Shown here: piece after piece, positions 13,060 through 24,057 of the stretch
Layout: the number at the start of each line of letters is the position of its first letter
How positions within the stretch are numbered: the first letter of the stretch is position 1
NCBI GenBank assembly: GCA_037102815.1
Contig: BTPP01000008.1
Location: 2,294,001-2,358,000 of the forward strand
Direction of reading: 5' to 3'
Length of the DNA stretch: 64,000 nucleotides
Source: Neurospora intermedia
Lineage: Eukaryota; Ascomycota; Sordariomycetes; Sordariales; Sordariaceae
Notes under the pieces: generated by a model
Told to the model about the DNA's origin: nothing
What the model saw: only the letters and a program-made list of their open reading frames with translations
Database searches by the model: none
Translations under genes and position numbers: made by a program

Positions 13060-13334
13060 AGTTACGGACAAAGTCACGGATAAAGTCAAGGTCAGGTCGA
13101 GGTCCAACGAGACGAACCAAAGGACTAGCCAGCCAGGGTCTGGCCACGGCCATATGAGGATCACGGTCGGGACACGGTCAGATCTACTGTCGGGTCTACT
13201 CTCCAGGTCATGTCAACCTACTCTCGAGGTCAGGTCTACCTATTGCCAAGGGCAGGTCCACTGTCAAGTTCAGGTCTACTGTCAAGTTCATACAGGCAGG
13301 TACCTCTAGGCAGGCAGGCAGGCAGGCAGGCAGA
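13060..13334. repeat. Degenerate minisatellite plus (AGGC)n
   Basis: Loose tandem copies of a GTCAAGTTCAGGTCTACT-like unit run from about 13060 to 13300, grading from GACAAAGTCACGG-like units at the left. A clean AGGC tetranucleotide array follows at 13308-13334. The short frames across it are repeat artefacts. Confidence 0.75.
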
Positions 13335-13600
13335 CATGCAGAGTCCCAAACAGACTGGAATCAAGCATCGCCGACGCAGACAGGTTGCAAAATAAGGCAG
13401 AGTCGAGTCTCTTTGGGTTCAGATTAAGGTATCGACATCAACGACTCGAGGGGGGCCAGAAGCCGACAGGAGAGTTCGGATAACTTTGGCCTTAGCCTAG
13501 CCTCAGCAATTGGGGATCCATTGCGGGAAGTGATGGAGTATGGTTGGTGAAGATGAGGAGCCTGGCGATGAGGTGAGGAGGAAGGTTCTCAAGAGCTGGG

Positions 13601-14631
13601 CTAATTTGTTTTGTCGATGAGGGCCTGTCTAGAGGTACCAAGATGTCCCAATGAAGGCTTCAGACGGATGGAGATGGAGACGGGGAGTGCGGCTCTACGT
13701 TTACTCGGCAAGTTTACTCGGATGATGTCGATTGTTTCGGGTCGTACTCGTCGGCTGCAGTGGTTGATGATGAATGGCTTGTCGCGGGAGCATTCAATGG
13801 GCGAAATGGGCAGCAGTGGGAAATTTGAAGAGAAGTGTTTGGGTCGAGACTGCTGTCTACCTAGTGGTGGCGGTATGGGCATAGCAGTCAACCGGACTGC
13901 CTTTGGAGAGTTGACATCCTCATCATCCAGAGCATCAGTGCTCTTGAGAAAGGGGAAGGGTGTCGATATGACGGGCGGCTAGCAGGCAGGTAAGCAAGTG
14001 CTTCCGCTTTAAGCTGCTACCTACCTAGTCGAGGTGTTGAAGAATGGAGATGGAAACGTGGAGGAATGAGCATAGTGTGCTCGATATCTTCGACTAGCTC
14101 CTGTCTCGAACACAGTCATGAAATGCTCGATGGAAGGTGAGATGCGGCAGGGGGAGAGGAGGATGTCGGGTTGCTTGGAAAAGTTCTCCACTGGGCATAT
14201 TTGAACCAGAGGCGAAACCGGTTCTTTCCAATGTCGCTTTTTGCGATTGACGCATTATATTTACGCAAACTGGACTGAACCCTTCTCCTTCCATGCAGGC
14301 TGTCGGTAGTACGGACTGCTCCAGACACAGGCTCGATTAGTGATTTTCCAGGCATAACAAAGTTTAAGCCTTTGGAAAGGAAGGACCTACCTGTTGTCGT
14401 CTGATAACTGACTGGCGTTGTCGTCGCGGTTAAAAGCCATTTCATTTGGTGCTTTCCGGCTCTGGCAGAGGCTTTGACGGTTTGTTGACGCCTGCCTCCC
14501 TGTGTCATCTTCTCTGGCACGAAGGTTTGGGACATTGCTCTTTTATGGTTCGAAGCCCCTTCAGTCTCAATTACCTCTATGTACGCACGAAAACGGGCAC
14601 ACCGAGAGTTCTCTCCGTCATCACTCGCCAT
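13601..14631 (-). CDS. Possible orphan multi-exon gene (unrecognised)
   Basis: Coding-like sequence on the minus strand is compatible with splicing, but the model is incomplete. The 5' part, 14391-14631, starts MASDDGENSRCARFRAYIEV and its frame stays open upstream to about 14790. A good donor GTAGGT lies at 14390 and an acceptor ACAG at 14300; joining them in phase 1 gives TTTACMEGEGFSPVCV. This second frame is open to 14094. A last open block, 13601-13978 (126 codons; STDALDDEDVNSPKAVRL), is preceded by the acceptor-like TGCTAG. How the second and last blocks connect is not resolved; a GTAAAT donor near 14243 is one option. No domain is recognised. It could be a lineage-specific gene or a decayed one. 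Confidence 0.28.
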
Positions 14632-15056
14632 CGAAACCGCCAAGTGCTTGCCTGACTTGAACAAAAAGGCTGTGCGGAACAGGTTGTGTTCAGGGTATTT
14701 CCGTGTTTCTGGTTCTCGGCATTCAAAGGGTGCTTGACCTGCGGCCTCATGGTGGCGTGGAACTACCTACTAGGTTGTTTCAACACAAAGAACCAGCCTT
14801 CCATCTTTCCCTAGTACCTATCTCTACCTCCCTGTCTATCCCGTGGTGACAACAACATAAAGGGTACCGGGGCAAGACCAAATGCCAGGGGAAGGTGCAC
14901 ATGCACATGGACCTCAAGAAGAAGAACAAGCGACAGCAGTATAAGTCACATATATCAGTAGTCTACTGAGACGTGGTTTCCTCATTCTATTGTTACAGAT
15001 TCTGGTACTTCTACTCCTAGTTTGAAGTTAATCCCATCGATCAGATGGAGACTAAC

Positions 15057-15140
15057 ACTCCCACAGCCATGGACACTCAGGTCCTCACTGACATTGACAC
15101 TCCCACAGCCATGGACACTCAGGTCCTCACCGACACCGAC
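15057..15140 (+). repeat. 42-bp tandem duplication
   Basis: Two adjacent copies of a 42-bp unit (15057-15098 and 15099-15140), starting ACTCCCACAGCCATGGACAC, differ only near the 3' end of the unit. The length is a multiple of three, so the frame starting at 15045 encodes the repeated peptide TPTAMDTQVLTD twice. Confidence 0.9.
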
Positions 15141-15809
15141 ATTTCCACTGACCCTACATGTACAAAACCATCAAGACGACGACAGAACCACCACACAATA
15201 CGAAGAAAACAAAAGAAAAATGGATGAGGACACGGGCGCTGTAGTAATGGGCATCATTACCGGCGGGATTTTTACTTGCTTGACTGATTGGTGCATATGT
15301 TCAAGGTGATATATCAGGCGGATTGGATGTTGAGGATTGAGACGGCGAAGTTTGGGTCCGGGTTTGAGTTTGAGAACGAGTTGAAATTCGTCTGCTGAAC
15401 AAGGCGGTTATAATTCCGGGGCTGGAGGCGGTTCTGAGTCTGGTTCTGAGTCTGGTGCTGATGGTGCTACGAGGGATGGGGGAAGATGGGCGTGGCGGCT
15501 CATCCCGGACAAAATTCCTGGAACCTTTCGTTAGCCGTGATGTTCACGGGTCTGATGGGTCTGACGAACCTGACGAGCCTGACGGGCCTGACGGACCGAC
15601 TAGGTCTAGCTCGCATCAATGTCCAATTGGTCAGGAGCGAGGGAGGTGCAAGAATAAGATACGGGCCTGACTCTCAAGGGCGTCCTCAGGGGCAGAATGA
15701 AGAAGAGGGATGAAAAAGTCAGGATTCGTTCCAACATCCTCCGTGATAGCAACAGCGTCGGGGTGTTGGGCATGGTACCTAGTGGGGTGTTTGAAGCTGG
15801 GGTACTATA

Positions 15810-15845
15810 GGGATTGTAGGGATTGTAGGGATTGTAGGGGTTGTA
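15810..15845 (+). repeat. 9-bp tandem array GGGATTGTA x4
   Basis: Four consecutive copies; the last has one substitution (GGGGTTGTA). Confidence 0.9.
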
Positions 15846-15989
15846 TGAAGAGGGGAAGCCTTGAAGAAAGACTACGGGGACGCAAGATTATTGACGGTGA
15901 CCGAGGCTGGAGTAAGAAGGGAAGTGGTGTGGAGAGCACTCCCGGTTTCAGTGACAGGAGGTATAGAAGATTGAAGAAGAAGAAGATGG

Positions 15990-16031
15990 AAGAAGAGGAA
16001 GAGGAAGAGGAAGAGGAAGAGGAAGAGGAAG
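15990..16031 (+). repeat. (GAAGAG)n purine tract
   Basis: Hexanucleotide purine repeat of about seven units, giving poly-Glu in one plus-strand frame and poly-Ser in the opposite strand. Confidence 0.85.
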
Positions 16032-16150
16032 TGAGCGACATTTGACCTGCGCTGCCTTCATCTCCTGATCGATTACCGGAGTCGCCTGGTGAGAGGTCTA
16101 CCGGCAGTCGTGGATCCAGTGAGGTGGTCAACGTGTACTTGAAGGCATAG

Positions 16151-16890
16151 GTATAATACAGGTATTTATCGTGTTGTGAAGGACGCTTGCTATTCCACCG
16201 CTAACAAGAATACCTCGAGAGTAAGAAGAATGATAATGACGGCGATCGTAGCAATAGACATTAAAGTTTAATGTCCAGTTGTCAGAACACAGGGAGGAAG
16301 ATGAACTTCCCGGTTCCGTCGAGACCATCACATCGTCCAGACCTTTCTTCTTGCTTCTTGCTCACTTTCACCGGCTTTGACTGCGCCAAAACACAATCGC
16401 AAACGGTCCGCTTTGTCTCATAATCAGAGATTTATCAAGCAAGGTACTTCGACATGCACATGGCAGTTGACTCCGGCACTTTACGGAAGGAGTGCCATGA
16501 TACCTCTAGCTGCATCTAGATGGCCATTTCGGGACACTGGAAATTATAGTCTAAATTCCATAGCCAATGCTAGTAAGTGTGGTAACGAGAAGGTGGTTTT
16601 CTAGTCATCCAGTTCGACGATTCCAAGTTCGTCCTTCCTTAGGTAGGTAGTGTAGCTCTTCGTTGGAGCCGGTGCCGGTGCCGGTGCCGGAGCCGATCAA
16701 CCAGCAAAGCAGAGCGGAGAAAACGGAGTGGACCCCAAAGACGGAACGGGCCGAGTGGAGCGGGTCACGGTACATACACCAGGTACTCACGGAGTTTGGT
16801 GAATGAAAAAAACCTCCGTCCGTCAAAGTGGACACCCACCTTGACTCCAAAAAATTTCACACGTGCACAGACCACCCAGACCTCTTCCCA
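16151..16890. other. No gene seen
   Basis: Non-coding sequence with a GGTGCC-type hexamer run near 16670-16690. No open frame has support. Confidence 0.45.
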
Positions 16891-16897
16891 GGAGGGG

Positions 16898-17100
16898 TAT
16901 AAAACGCCCTCCTCCCTCCCACCTTTTCAGATTTTCTTTTTCTTTTTTTTTTTCTTCATGTCGACAATACTTCAGTGAGTCCACCCCCTACTATTGAGAT
17001 CTGTGCCCCCGGAAATGTTACTAACCACACCACCTACCAACAGGAGAATCATTTCTATAGTATTTGTCCTCTTTTGTGTTCCCTAAAGGAGCCACAGATC
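16898..17100 (+). promoter_or_regulatory. Candidate TATA promoter with spliced mini-ORF
   Basis: A TATAAAA box (16898-16904) is followed by a C/T-rich leader and an ATG at 16958. The frame ATG-TCG-ACA-ATA-CTT-CA runs into a good donor GTGAGT at 16975. TTACTAAC and CAACAG at 17043 supply branch site and acceptor. Joined, the frame encodes only about 19 hydrophobic residues (MSTILQRIISIVFVLFCVP) before TAA. The order TATA, pyrimidine tract, start and intron is what strongly expressed fungal genes show. The product could be a small membrane peptide, a leader, or a relic of a longer gene. Confidence 0.3.
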
Positions 17101-17249
17101 CCACCCGGGTTGATGAACTATATCCTCGTTTCCCAACAGTGAGGTCCCTTTTTATTTTACTCTCGCTCTGCCTGCAAAGGTGGCGATTCGTGTTAAGCGG
17201 ATTGTATAGAGAGTGGCGATGATCTGTACCCCGGTTTCTCAAGGTCTGC

Positions 17250-20110
17250 CTTCGGGCGCTTGGGCGGGGTGGGTTTCGATGGAAGTCTGACCGGCCTACA
17301 TCACACTTTTTTTTTCATTGTGCTCTTGGGCTCCTTTCGTGGGTGGCTCGGGACGCGAGGAAGAAAGATACCTGCGACTTACTGGCGGGTGTGCCAGTGA
17401 ATGGTCTGGATGTGTTCTGCCTGTGGCTACCTCAACAATCTGGGCTGCTCTCAGTCAGCGATCAGCTGTGATTACCCCGTTCAGCTGTGATTCAGATGAT
17501 TGCGATGAAGCCTGGGCTCGGACTTCTTTTCTCCGTCGTACCTGGAGTGTTTGCATCATTCGACCCAAGTGCAGGGCAGGTCGGCAGCATCCAAGGAGAA
17601 GGAAGACTTGTCCTAAACCATTGATGGAATCCGTATCATAATAACTGTTCATCCTGGATGGCTTGGGTATCATGTAGGGTCCCTTTCTGTTTCTGCCTGG
17701 CAGTTGGTCGACATTGTTTCGGCCTTGATGATGCTTCTGGCACTTGCCTCTGGCGTTAAGCACGTTGCGCGATGTGGAAGTGTTCCTCCAAGTGTCGCGA
17801 AGCGAGGTACTTGAGAGACAATCAAAGCAGACCTTCACGGATGTGAGAGGATCAGCCAATATGTCTGTCTTGACGTGATTGCGGCGAAATGCTGAGTTAT
17901 GTGATGTCTTACCTTCGCTTCTTCGAGCTCCAAAGCAACAATGGCAGCCCAGAGTCCTGAAATCCTGGTGCTCCAACCATTTTGCGTCCTGCTCCAAAGA
18001 TTAGCCTTGTTCATGCTCATGGGGTAAAACACAAACAAACTATTGATCCTAATCGACAACTTTGAATTCCATTGTCACTGTGACACTCTTCCCCCACGTT
18101 GCTAGGCCTCAGGCTTACCCTCAATCCGGATATTGTACGGATGCGCAGAGTCATAAAGCAACACTGAAAAATGCGATTAAAGAGGTCACTGGTTCACCAA
18201 GATGTCAGCTTGAACCGATCAATCCCGTATTCTCTTACCGCTTGCAGCGCAATGCAACGCTGACTTATACGCAGCAAAGACACTGTCGATAAGAAATTTT
18301 GCGCTCAGCTCGTGGCAATAAGCATTGGTCAATCCCTCATCCAAGGAACTATGTAACCATTGACTTTAAGAGGGGGTGCCATGGTCTCTCTCTTGATTCG
18401 CCGTAGGAGCAGTCGTTCGTCTTGCTACTGCGTATAGTCGTTAGTCTGCCACTAGCGCTCAGCATCACCGTTGAACGACATGATACTGCATTGACGCCCT
18501 TGACAAGATTGCGATAGCCCTCGATAGTTTGACGCAGGTGACAACTCGAACACTATTAGATTTTTAGCTGCCTTGACTAGTCAGGGGCAAGATATGAGGA
18601 TCAATGTCGTTCCTGCAGCTCATCGCGGTGTACCGGCATAAATGTTTGCAGTAGTCTATGATCAGACTCCAGAAGGCGCCACAACAGCAAGCCTCCTCCC
18701 AAAAAGCAATGGGAGGCTTGCGTTGGCGTTCCGGGGAAAGGAATAAGGGGCTTGGTGGCAAATTCACTCCTTTCTTATTGCTGGATTACCAGGCTCAGCC
18801 AGGATAGGTCGCAACTGGATGCCGAGACAGTCTTGAGCCATGTAGCAGCCGCTGTTTGAGGTGAATCAAGCATATCTTGCACACCGACCGAAATCGACAG
18901 CCATTCCAGAGTACTGGGCAGCTTATACAATAAATTGAAAGGTCTCGTCGCTGAACGGGGGTTCCGGGGCTGACAGGGCTTGCGCAGCTGACGTTGGCCA
19001 GACCTGCCGAACTCCGCACCGGCAACAGAACCACGGTACGTTCCCCGCGAGCATCTACAACCCAGACCGTGGTCGACATTGCCGCCGAGGAGGTGACCCA
19101 GCTCCTCGGTGAACGTGATCCGTCTCAAGGCTACCCGTCTCATGCGGGGGTGGGTGTTCAATGTGATAGCTCAAGGTAGGTTGGTCGATGCGGCTGAACT
19201 GAATGAGAACGTGCCCATGCTGCTAGGTCAAGAAGCTGAATCAGAAACATTTGCATCCAGGCATTGTAATTTCTCACGTGTTGGCAGATAAATTGACCGC
19301 CAAAGGACCTCAGCGCCAGACCAAATCAAGGAGAATATCCGAAACTGCAAAGCCATGCGATTTTCAAGGATATTAGGCATGGAATCGAGCCATGTGTGCG
19401 TAGCAAGGTAGGATAGCAGTAACAGCAGGATGCAAAACAGGAAATTATTGGAAATAGTCAGACGGTGTAAATCCGATGAAGCCTCGCATACACCCTGCTG
19501 ACCGTGATGCCGACCCAGTGTCTGGAAGGACTGCACACGCTCTTCAGGGACGTCTTCGTACACTCGTACACTCAGTCGGCCGGTCGGCAAAATAAGGAAT
19601 TCTTGCACGGAGTCAGGTCATACCCCGATATAGCGTCGAAACGGAAAATCCCGAGTAAAGTCGAGCGGGGACAATAAACTGGGGTACATCCGCCACCAAG
19701 CTGCCAGATTCAGCCTTCCAACATCAAGCGTAGGTATACCTAGTTGTGACCAGTGTGCATTATGCCTTGCATATGTCATCAGGGAGAGTGCCGTTGCCGG
19801 ATACGAGTTTTCCGGGCAACAACGCATGCCCAGGATGACTGATGGACTTCCTGATATAGGCATCCGAAAAGGGATAGGGCACACTTGAATGGTAAGACCA
19901 CTGTGTATGTAAAAGGTTGCTTGATGATAAGGCATTGGAGTTGATATTAGAGGGTTGTGATTGGTCTCTGGGTGACCTAATGGTAAGGTAACTCCGACTT
20001 GGAGGATGGCTTATGGGTTGCGGCCAAAGAATCTGTGGTACAAGGACCGACGTAGACGGGCTGTTGGTGTATACTGTGTAGACAGCTTTGAAGAGTGATT
20101 TACTCAACCC
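17250..20110 (-). pseudogene. Decayed coding-like stretches, mainly minus strand
   Basis: Several minus-strand blocks look like former protein sequence but are interrupted. The best one starts at the ATG at 19935 (MPYHQATFYIHSGLTIQV) and runs 105 codons to a TGA at 19618-19620. The same frame then continues for 126 more codons (19228-19608), with PTGRLSVRVYEDVPEERV and a membrane-like segment (NNFLFCILLLLLSYL). The TGA could be a CGA turned into TGA or the start of an intron (GGTATGACC). Further blocks lie at 18775-19161 and 17455-18059, the latter with a donor GTAAGA after ALELEEAK. No family is recognised. It may be one broken membrane-protein gene or several. Confidence 0.25.
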
Positions 20111-20733
20111 TTTTAGTGTTCAGACTCATTCGTTAGTGTCAGATCATGTCAGAGAAGGACGTTTTGGGGGGGTATGATGGTTATTAGGTCTTGATAAGGA
20201 ACACTGGATGGTGATAAAGGAAGGTGTGGGTTACACTTGGACGGCCTACGCTTGGATAATGGCATGTCGTTCACGATCCCAAGTCCAAGGTTCAGGACGG
20301 TGTATTGATGGGCCTTTTGTCCCGCAAAGGGTGGCTTGAACGGGTTTTAACCAAAATTAGGGACAGTGGATGGGCAAAGGAAACTATTGGCTCCTGAATC
20401 TCACCCCGGAGATTTCACCTTGCTCTTTTGGCGGTGCTGAGCCGTGGACAAGGACAAGCTGGTGATTCTGCAGGGCTGGCCCTCGTGATGGGACATGTTG
20501 ACTTGACCGCCTTACGGGCGGGGGAAAATGCGAATCGTATGCGATTGATTACCCGAGATCTTGCAGGTGATTCTCTTGCGGCGTCAGTTTTTGGGGGTGA
20601 AAAGGGTCCTGATGACAGTTCGGAATTGAGAAGCACAGAGGCTGACATTGAAGAGCCTTGCCTCTCTGGAGCCTTGAATGCGCTTCTTCCCCCTAGAGGT
20701 GACCAAAAGCGAGAGAGATGTCGACAATTGAGC
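20110..20733. other. GC-rich left flank of the transposon
   Basis: An open frame continues from about 20428 into the transposon end; its part before the insertion (ENANRMRLITRDLAGDSLAA) looks coding but starts without ATG. The opposite strand is also open (20415-20648). A gene disrupted by the element is possible but not shown. Confidence 0.3.
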
Positions 20734-20762
20734 TACTCGTCTGGGCTAGAAACGCCCTCTGG

Positions 20763-20785
20763 GACCCCAAGCTTTGCTTGGGGTC
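20763..20785 (+). repeat. Left-end hairpin of the MITE
   Basis: Perfect 10-bp stem GACCCCAAGC/GCTTGGGGTC with a 3-nt loop, sitting between the outer and inner inverted arms. Confidence 0.9.
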
Positions 20786-21231
20786 TGGTGCATAGATTCG
20801 CGAAAGTGAATGGATTCGCGAAAAAAATGAGGTACACGGTCCACCCCGCAATTTTGTCAGTAAATCAATGTACCTCTCTTTTTCTGCATACCCACCATAT
20901 GCAATTTGACTTTCATAACCGTATAAATTCATCACAAACCAACGAATACCGATTTAGGGTATCAGAGCTATTAAATATATAGTTAATGTAACTAAGATTC
21001 AAAATTTAATTGTAGAAAGTGGTGATAGCGGTAATAATACTATCGACTATACCTATTATTGGATTTCTGAGTGAGATGGATATGAGGATATTTGATGGGT
21101 TGGGCGATATTTCATGTACGAATGCAGCAATTTCTACCAAAATGGTGTGACATGGTTGTACTGCTAATTCGTATGGGTGAGGAAGTACCGAAATTTTCGC
21201 GAATCCATTCACTTTCGCGAATCTATGCACC

Positions 21232-21255
21232 TGACCCCGTGCCAGCACGGGGTCA
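21232..21255 (+). repeat. Right-end hairpin of the MITE
   Basis: Perfect 11-bp stem TGACCCCGTGC/GCACGGGGTCA with a 2-nt loop. Two stem positions differ from the left-end hairpin, and both partners have changed so that pairing is kept. Confidence 0.9.
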
Positions 21256-21284
21256 GACTACGGCGTTTCTAGCCCTGACGAGTA

Positions 21285-24057
21285 AAGGTTGCCCGGCGCA
21301 AGACTGTCTCAGTCGTCAGTTGGTGATGGCGGGGTTATCCGAACAGCCAGCTCGAGCCGCCGTGTCTTTGGAGTCGCTGATGGACCCCGCGTTCCATTTC
21401 CAGGACTGTCTGTCGATGGGCTGAGTTGGGGTTGCTTTTTGAGGTATCATTATTCTGCGAAATTGGAAGAGGAGGAGGGTCGTCAGCCGAGCCGAGCTGT
21501 AGGTAGCACAGTTATCACATTTGGCAGGATCAAGACAAGAAAAGAGAGGAAGTGGAAAGTGGAAGCTCGAGGTAAGTACCTTGGTACTTGGGCATGCCGA
21601 AAGGAGTGCCCTAAGAGCTCGGACAACCCTAACCCCAAGATGCCATGACCATAATCAACCTAGCGACGCCTTTTGGTCAAATCTGTCTGACCAAGACACA
21701 CACACACACGGTGACAGGAGGGTGTGTGGCAGAAACATCCATGATTCCGCGATATCTTCTCGGTGAGGCCCGCGGAGTGCTCCGGTCCGAGGCGGGTTTC
21801 ATCGCGGGCTCGCTTGATGGACCTTAAACCTTTTTGATGGTCTTCAGCCCTGTCCGGAAACAATAGTCATTCAGTCAGTCACATATTGGAAGGGACTGGC
21901 GACACGACTCCGCTCGGCGACTCAATCTCGAGGAGGATCGAGGATGCCATCAGGAACCAGGACAACCAACAACCGACGGCGAAGAGTAAGATGATAACGC
22001 TGCGCCAATGCCCTCTTTATCACACTCAGTGCGTCATGGGCTGATGTTCCGAACACACAGTCTCCAGTCTTGATCGTGGACGAAAACTCGACGAAAATCG
22101 AAGTCCGGAAAGGCACATGGAAGTGCAGTGAGAAATCTCAGGATTGGAGGAGACACCGACCGCTGCCCTGCATCTGCAAGGTACCCGGTACCTTCCTTGT
22201 CTTGATGGGAGAGCTACGGTGGGAAGGAATGAGGACAGACACTTTGGGCAAGAGCAAATGCTTCTGGACCGATCGGTCAATGGGCAAGAGCTTCGTTGAA
22301 TTCTGCAGTGCAGTAATCACAGGTCGGAGTCTCATCCATACGCAGCCAGGGCATGAAGCCCTCCTCTTTTCTGCTTCCTGAAATGGAAATATCCAAGACA
22401 CCCAAGACAATTTGATGGGCTAGACTAGGCAGGCTGGCAGGCTTCACACTGAGTTGAGATTCTCACACCGACCAACCACTACGAACCTCACATTTTATCT
22501 TCACATTCGTCAACATCACCAGACGCATGATCTCAATCAGCACCTCTACGCCACAGGCAACTTTTCGGCTTTACAATGACGACACAAGGCCAAAAAAACC
22601 ACAAGGACCACTGTGTTTCCATACTCACGGCACCACAGTTAGCCATCCCGATGCGGGGAATGTGGGCATTGGTCAGTCATCCCAGACGGCCTCGTGTGGC
22701 TTGCGGTGGCTCTCCGGAAAGGCTGACCCGGCCAAGTCTTTCCAGATGTCCTGATGCTACCTTGGCTACTACCCTTTCCTCCCCATTGCATACATACTGT
22801 AGAGGCAGTACCTCGCTCACTCACCACACTCATCTCACCTCACTCCTATACTACATCTCAACCGGGGTGATACGAGTTGACAAGTCGGCCTCGACCACTC
22901 TGCTGCAGTTAATCTCCACATCAACTGTTACCGAAATCCGAGTCTACTGCATCCAAGCTCAACCGGCCAACCGAGATTGACCCGATCCTGCCATGAGTTT
23001 TCTCTCTGTCAAGAGTTGGAGACGGAACAATGGTACCTCCAGGTTGTTGGTCCAGCCGTTGCCTTGTTCACAGCAGCAGGCTGCCACTATGACCACCTAC
23101 AACGAGTTGGGCCTTACCTACCTATACGGTTCACAAGTGTGGTGATACAACATGGCGGCCATGCGCTTTTCCTGTCGTGTAGGTTCGGAATCAGTCTCAC
23201 CCACTGCCTGCTTTCCACTACACCGCCGCGAGTTCATGTACCTTGCCTGGGCTTACCTTACTTATACGGATCATGCCGTGTTCGCTACACCCACCGGCTG
23301 CTCCCATGGTACTGGCTACACCACCTATGCCAGCTCCTTTTCCCTCTTACTTTTCCAAGAGAAAAATCGGTCTATTGAGAGCACTAGGGGTCACCAGGTG
23401 CACCATTGTCAACTAGCCCAAATATCACCGCCTTATCGCAACCCATGTTAGCCGTTTGAGATACTTAGCTGCTCACAAATATTTCCCTTGTAGAATATCT
23501 AAGTTATCCCAAGGCTGGCCCAACACGATGCGACCCTCATCCAGACACCCCTGCTGGGATCCCCTCCCTTCCCCCAGCTCCATGACATGCAAGCAATATG
23601 GGCTATGCAATATCGTCCATCAGCAGCTCACACTTTCTGGTACGATGAGATGGTCTGCACCACACTGGCACACCCTCTCTCACTGTGCTCACATGGCAGC
23701 ACCAGAACAACATCCCTCATCCGGCACCCACACCTCCCACCAAGAACTTGGCTTTTCGCTTACCGGCAACCATCAAGAAGGGTGGCAAGGGTGTCTGTTA
23801 CTCTCCCGTTGGCCTGTTGCAACCAAAGATTCGAAAAAAAAAAAAAAAAAAAAAGTCACTGGTACTTCGTATTGCCATTTCTTATTCTCATGGCTCAACT
23901 TCGCCTACAGATGTCAGCCATGGTGTTACCTGGCCATGGAAGATATATAGCTATCATGGTCTCCTTCATTGGTAATGCCTTCTGCTTTCTCGATATCCCC
24001 TTCTCTTGAACTCGCTGTCGTGCTGGTGTCCGCCATAAGACATAAGACTTTTCCATC
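21285..24057. other. Gene-free stretch between MITE and oxidase gene
   Basis: GC-rich sequence right of the element has an open frame of about 120 codons (21289-21648) without ATG. A dinucleotide CA run lies near 21700 and a 21-base poly-A at 23834-23854. A true-ATG frame at 22576-22980 is Thr/Ser/His-rich and shows no domain. The last few hundred bases are the promoter side of the WSC-oxidase gene. Confidence 0.4.

Larger units (their letters stand above)
15045..16150 (+). pseudogene. Coding-like, frame-broken low-complexity tract
   Basis: Successive stretches look protein-like but sit in different frames. From the ATG at 15045 there is a 60-codon frame starting METNTPTAMDTQ that includes a duplicated 42-bp unit. 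Then come GGGSESGSESGADGA (near 15430), SDGSDEPDEPDGPDG (near 15555), a GGGATTGTA array and a Glu-rich run ending at 16042, followed by a block near 16060-16150 (SPDRLPESPGERSTGS). Repeat periods divisible by three suggest former coding constraint. It could be a decayed gene or an expanding repeat locus; no domain is recognised. Confidence 0.25.
20736..21282. mobile_element. 547-bp palindrome-ended MITE (TA target duplication)
   Basis: A complete-looking non-autonomous DNA transposon. Outer inverted arms of 21 bp (20736-20756 and 21262-21282, beginning CTCGTC) match at 20 of 21 positions. Inner arms of 38 bp (20787-20824 and 21194-21231) match perfectly as inverted repeats; each holds two TTCGCGAA palindromes 18 bp apart. 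Between the arms each end carries a hairpin: GACCCCAAGC/GCTTGGGGTC on the left (20763-20785) and TGACCCCGTGC/GCACGGGGTCA on the right (21232-21255). TA dinucleotides flank both ends (20734-20735, 21283-21284), as in Tc1/mariner-type insertion. The interior of about 370 bp is AT-rich and has no transposase. The family is not one I can name. Confidence 0.85.

Noticed and set aside
13060-13334. CRISPR-like regular repeats
   Set aside because: Units are degenerate, contiguous and without unique spacers: a eukaryotic minisatellite.
22576-22980. 134-codon ATG-started frame
   Set aside because: Low-complexity Thr/Ser/His content and no splice or family support.
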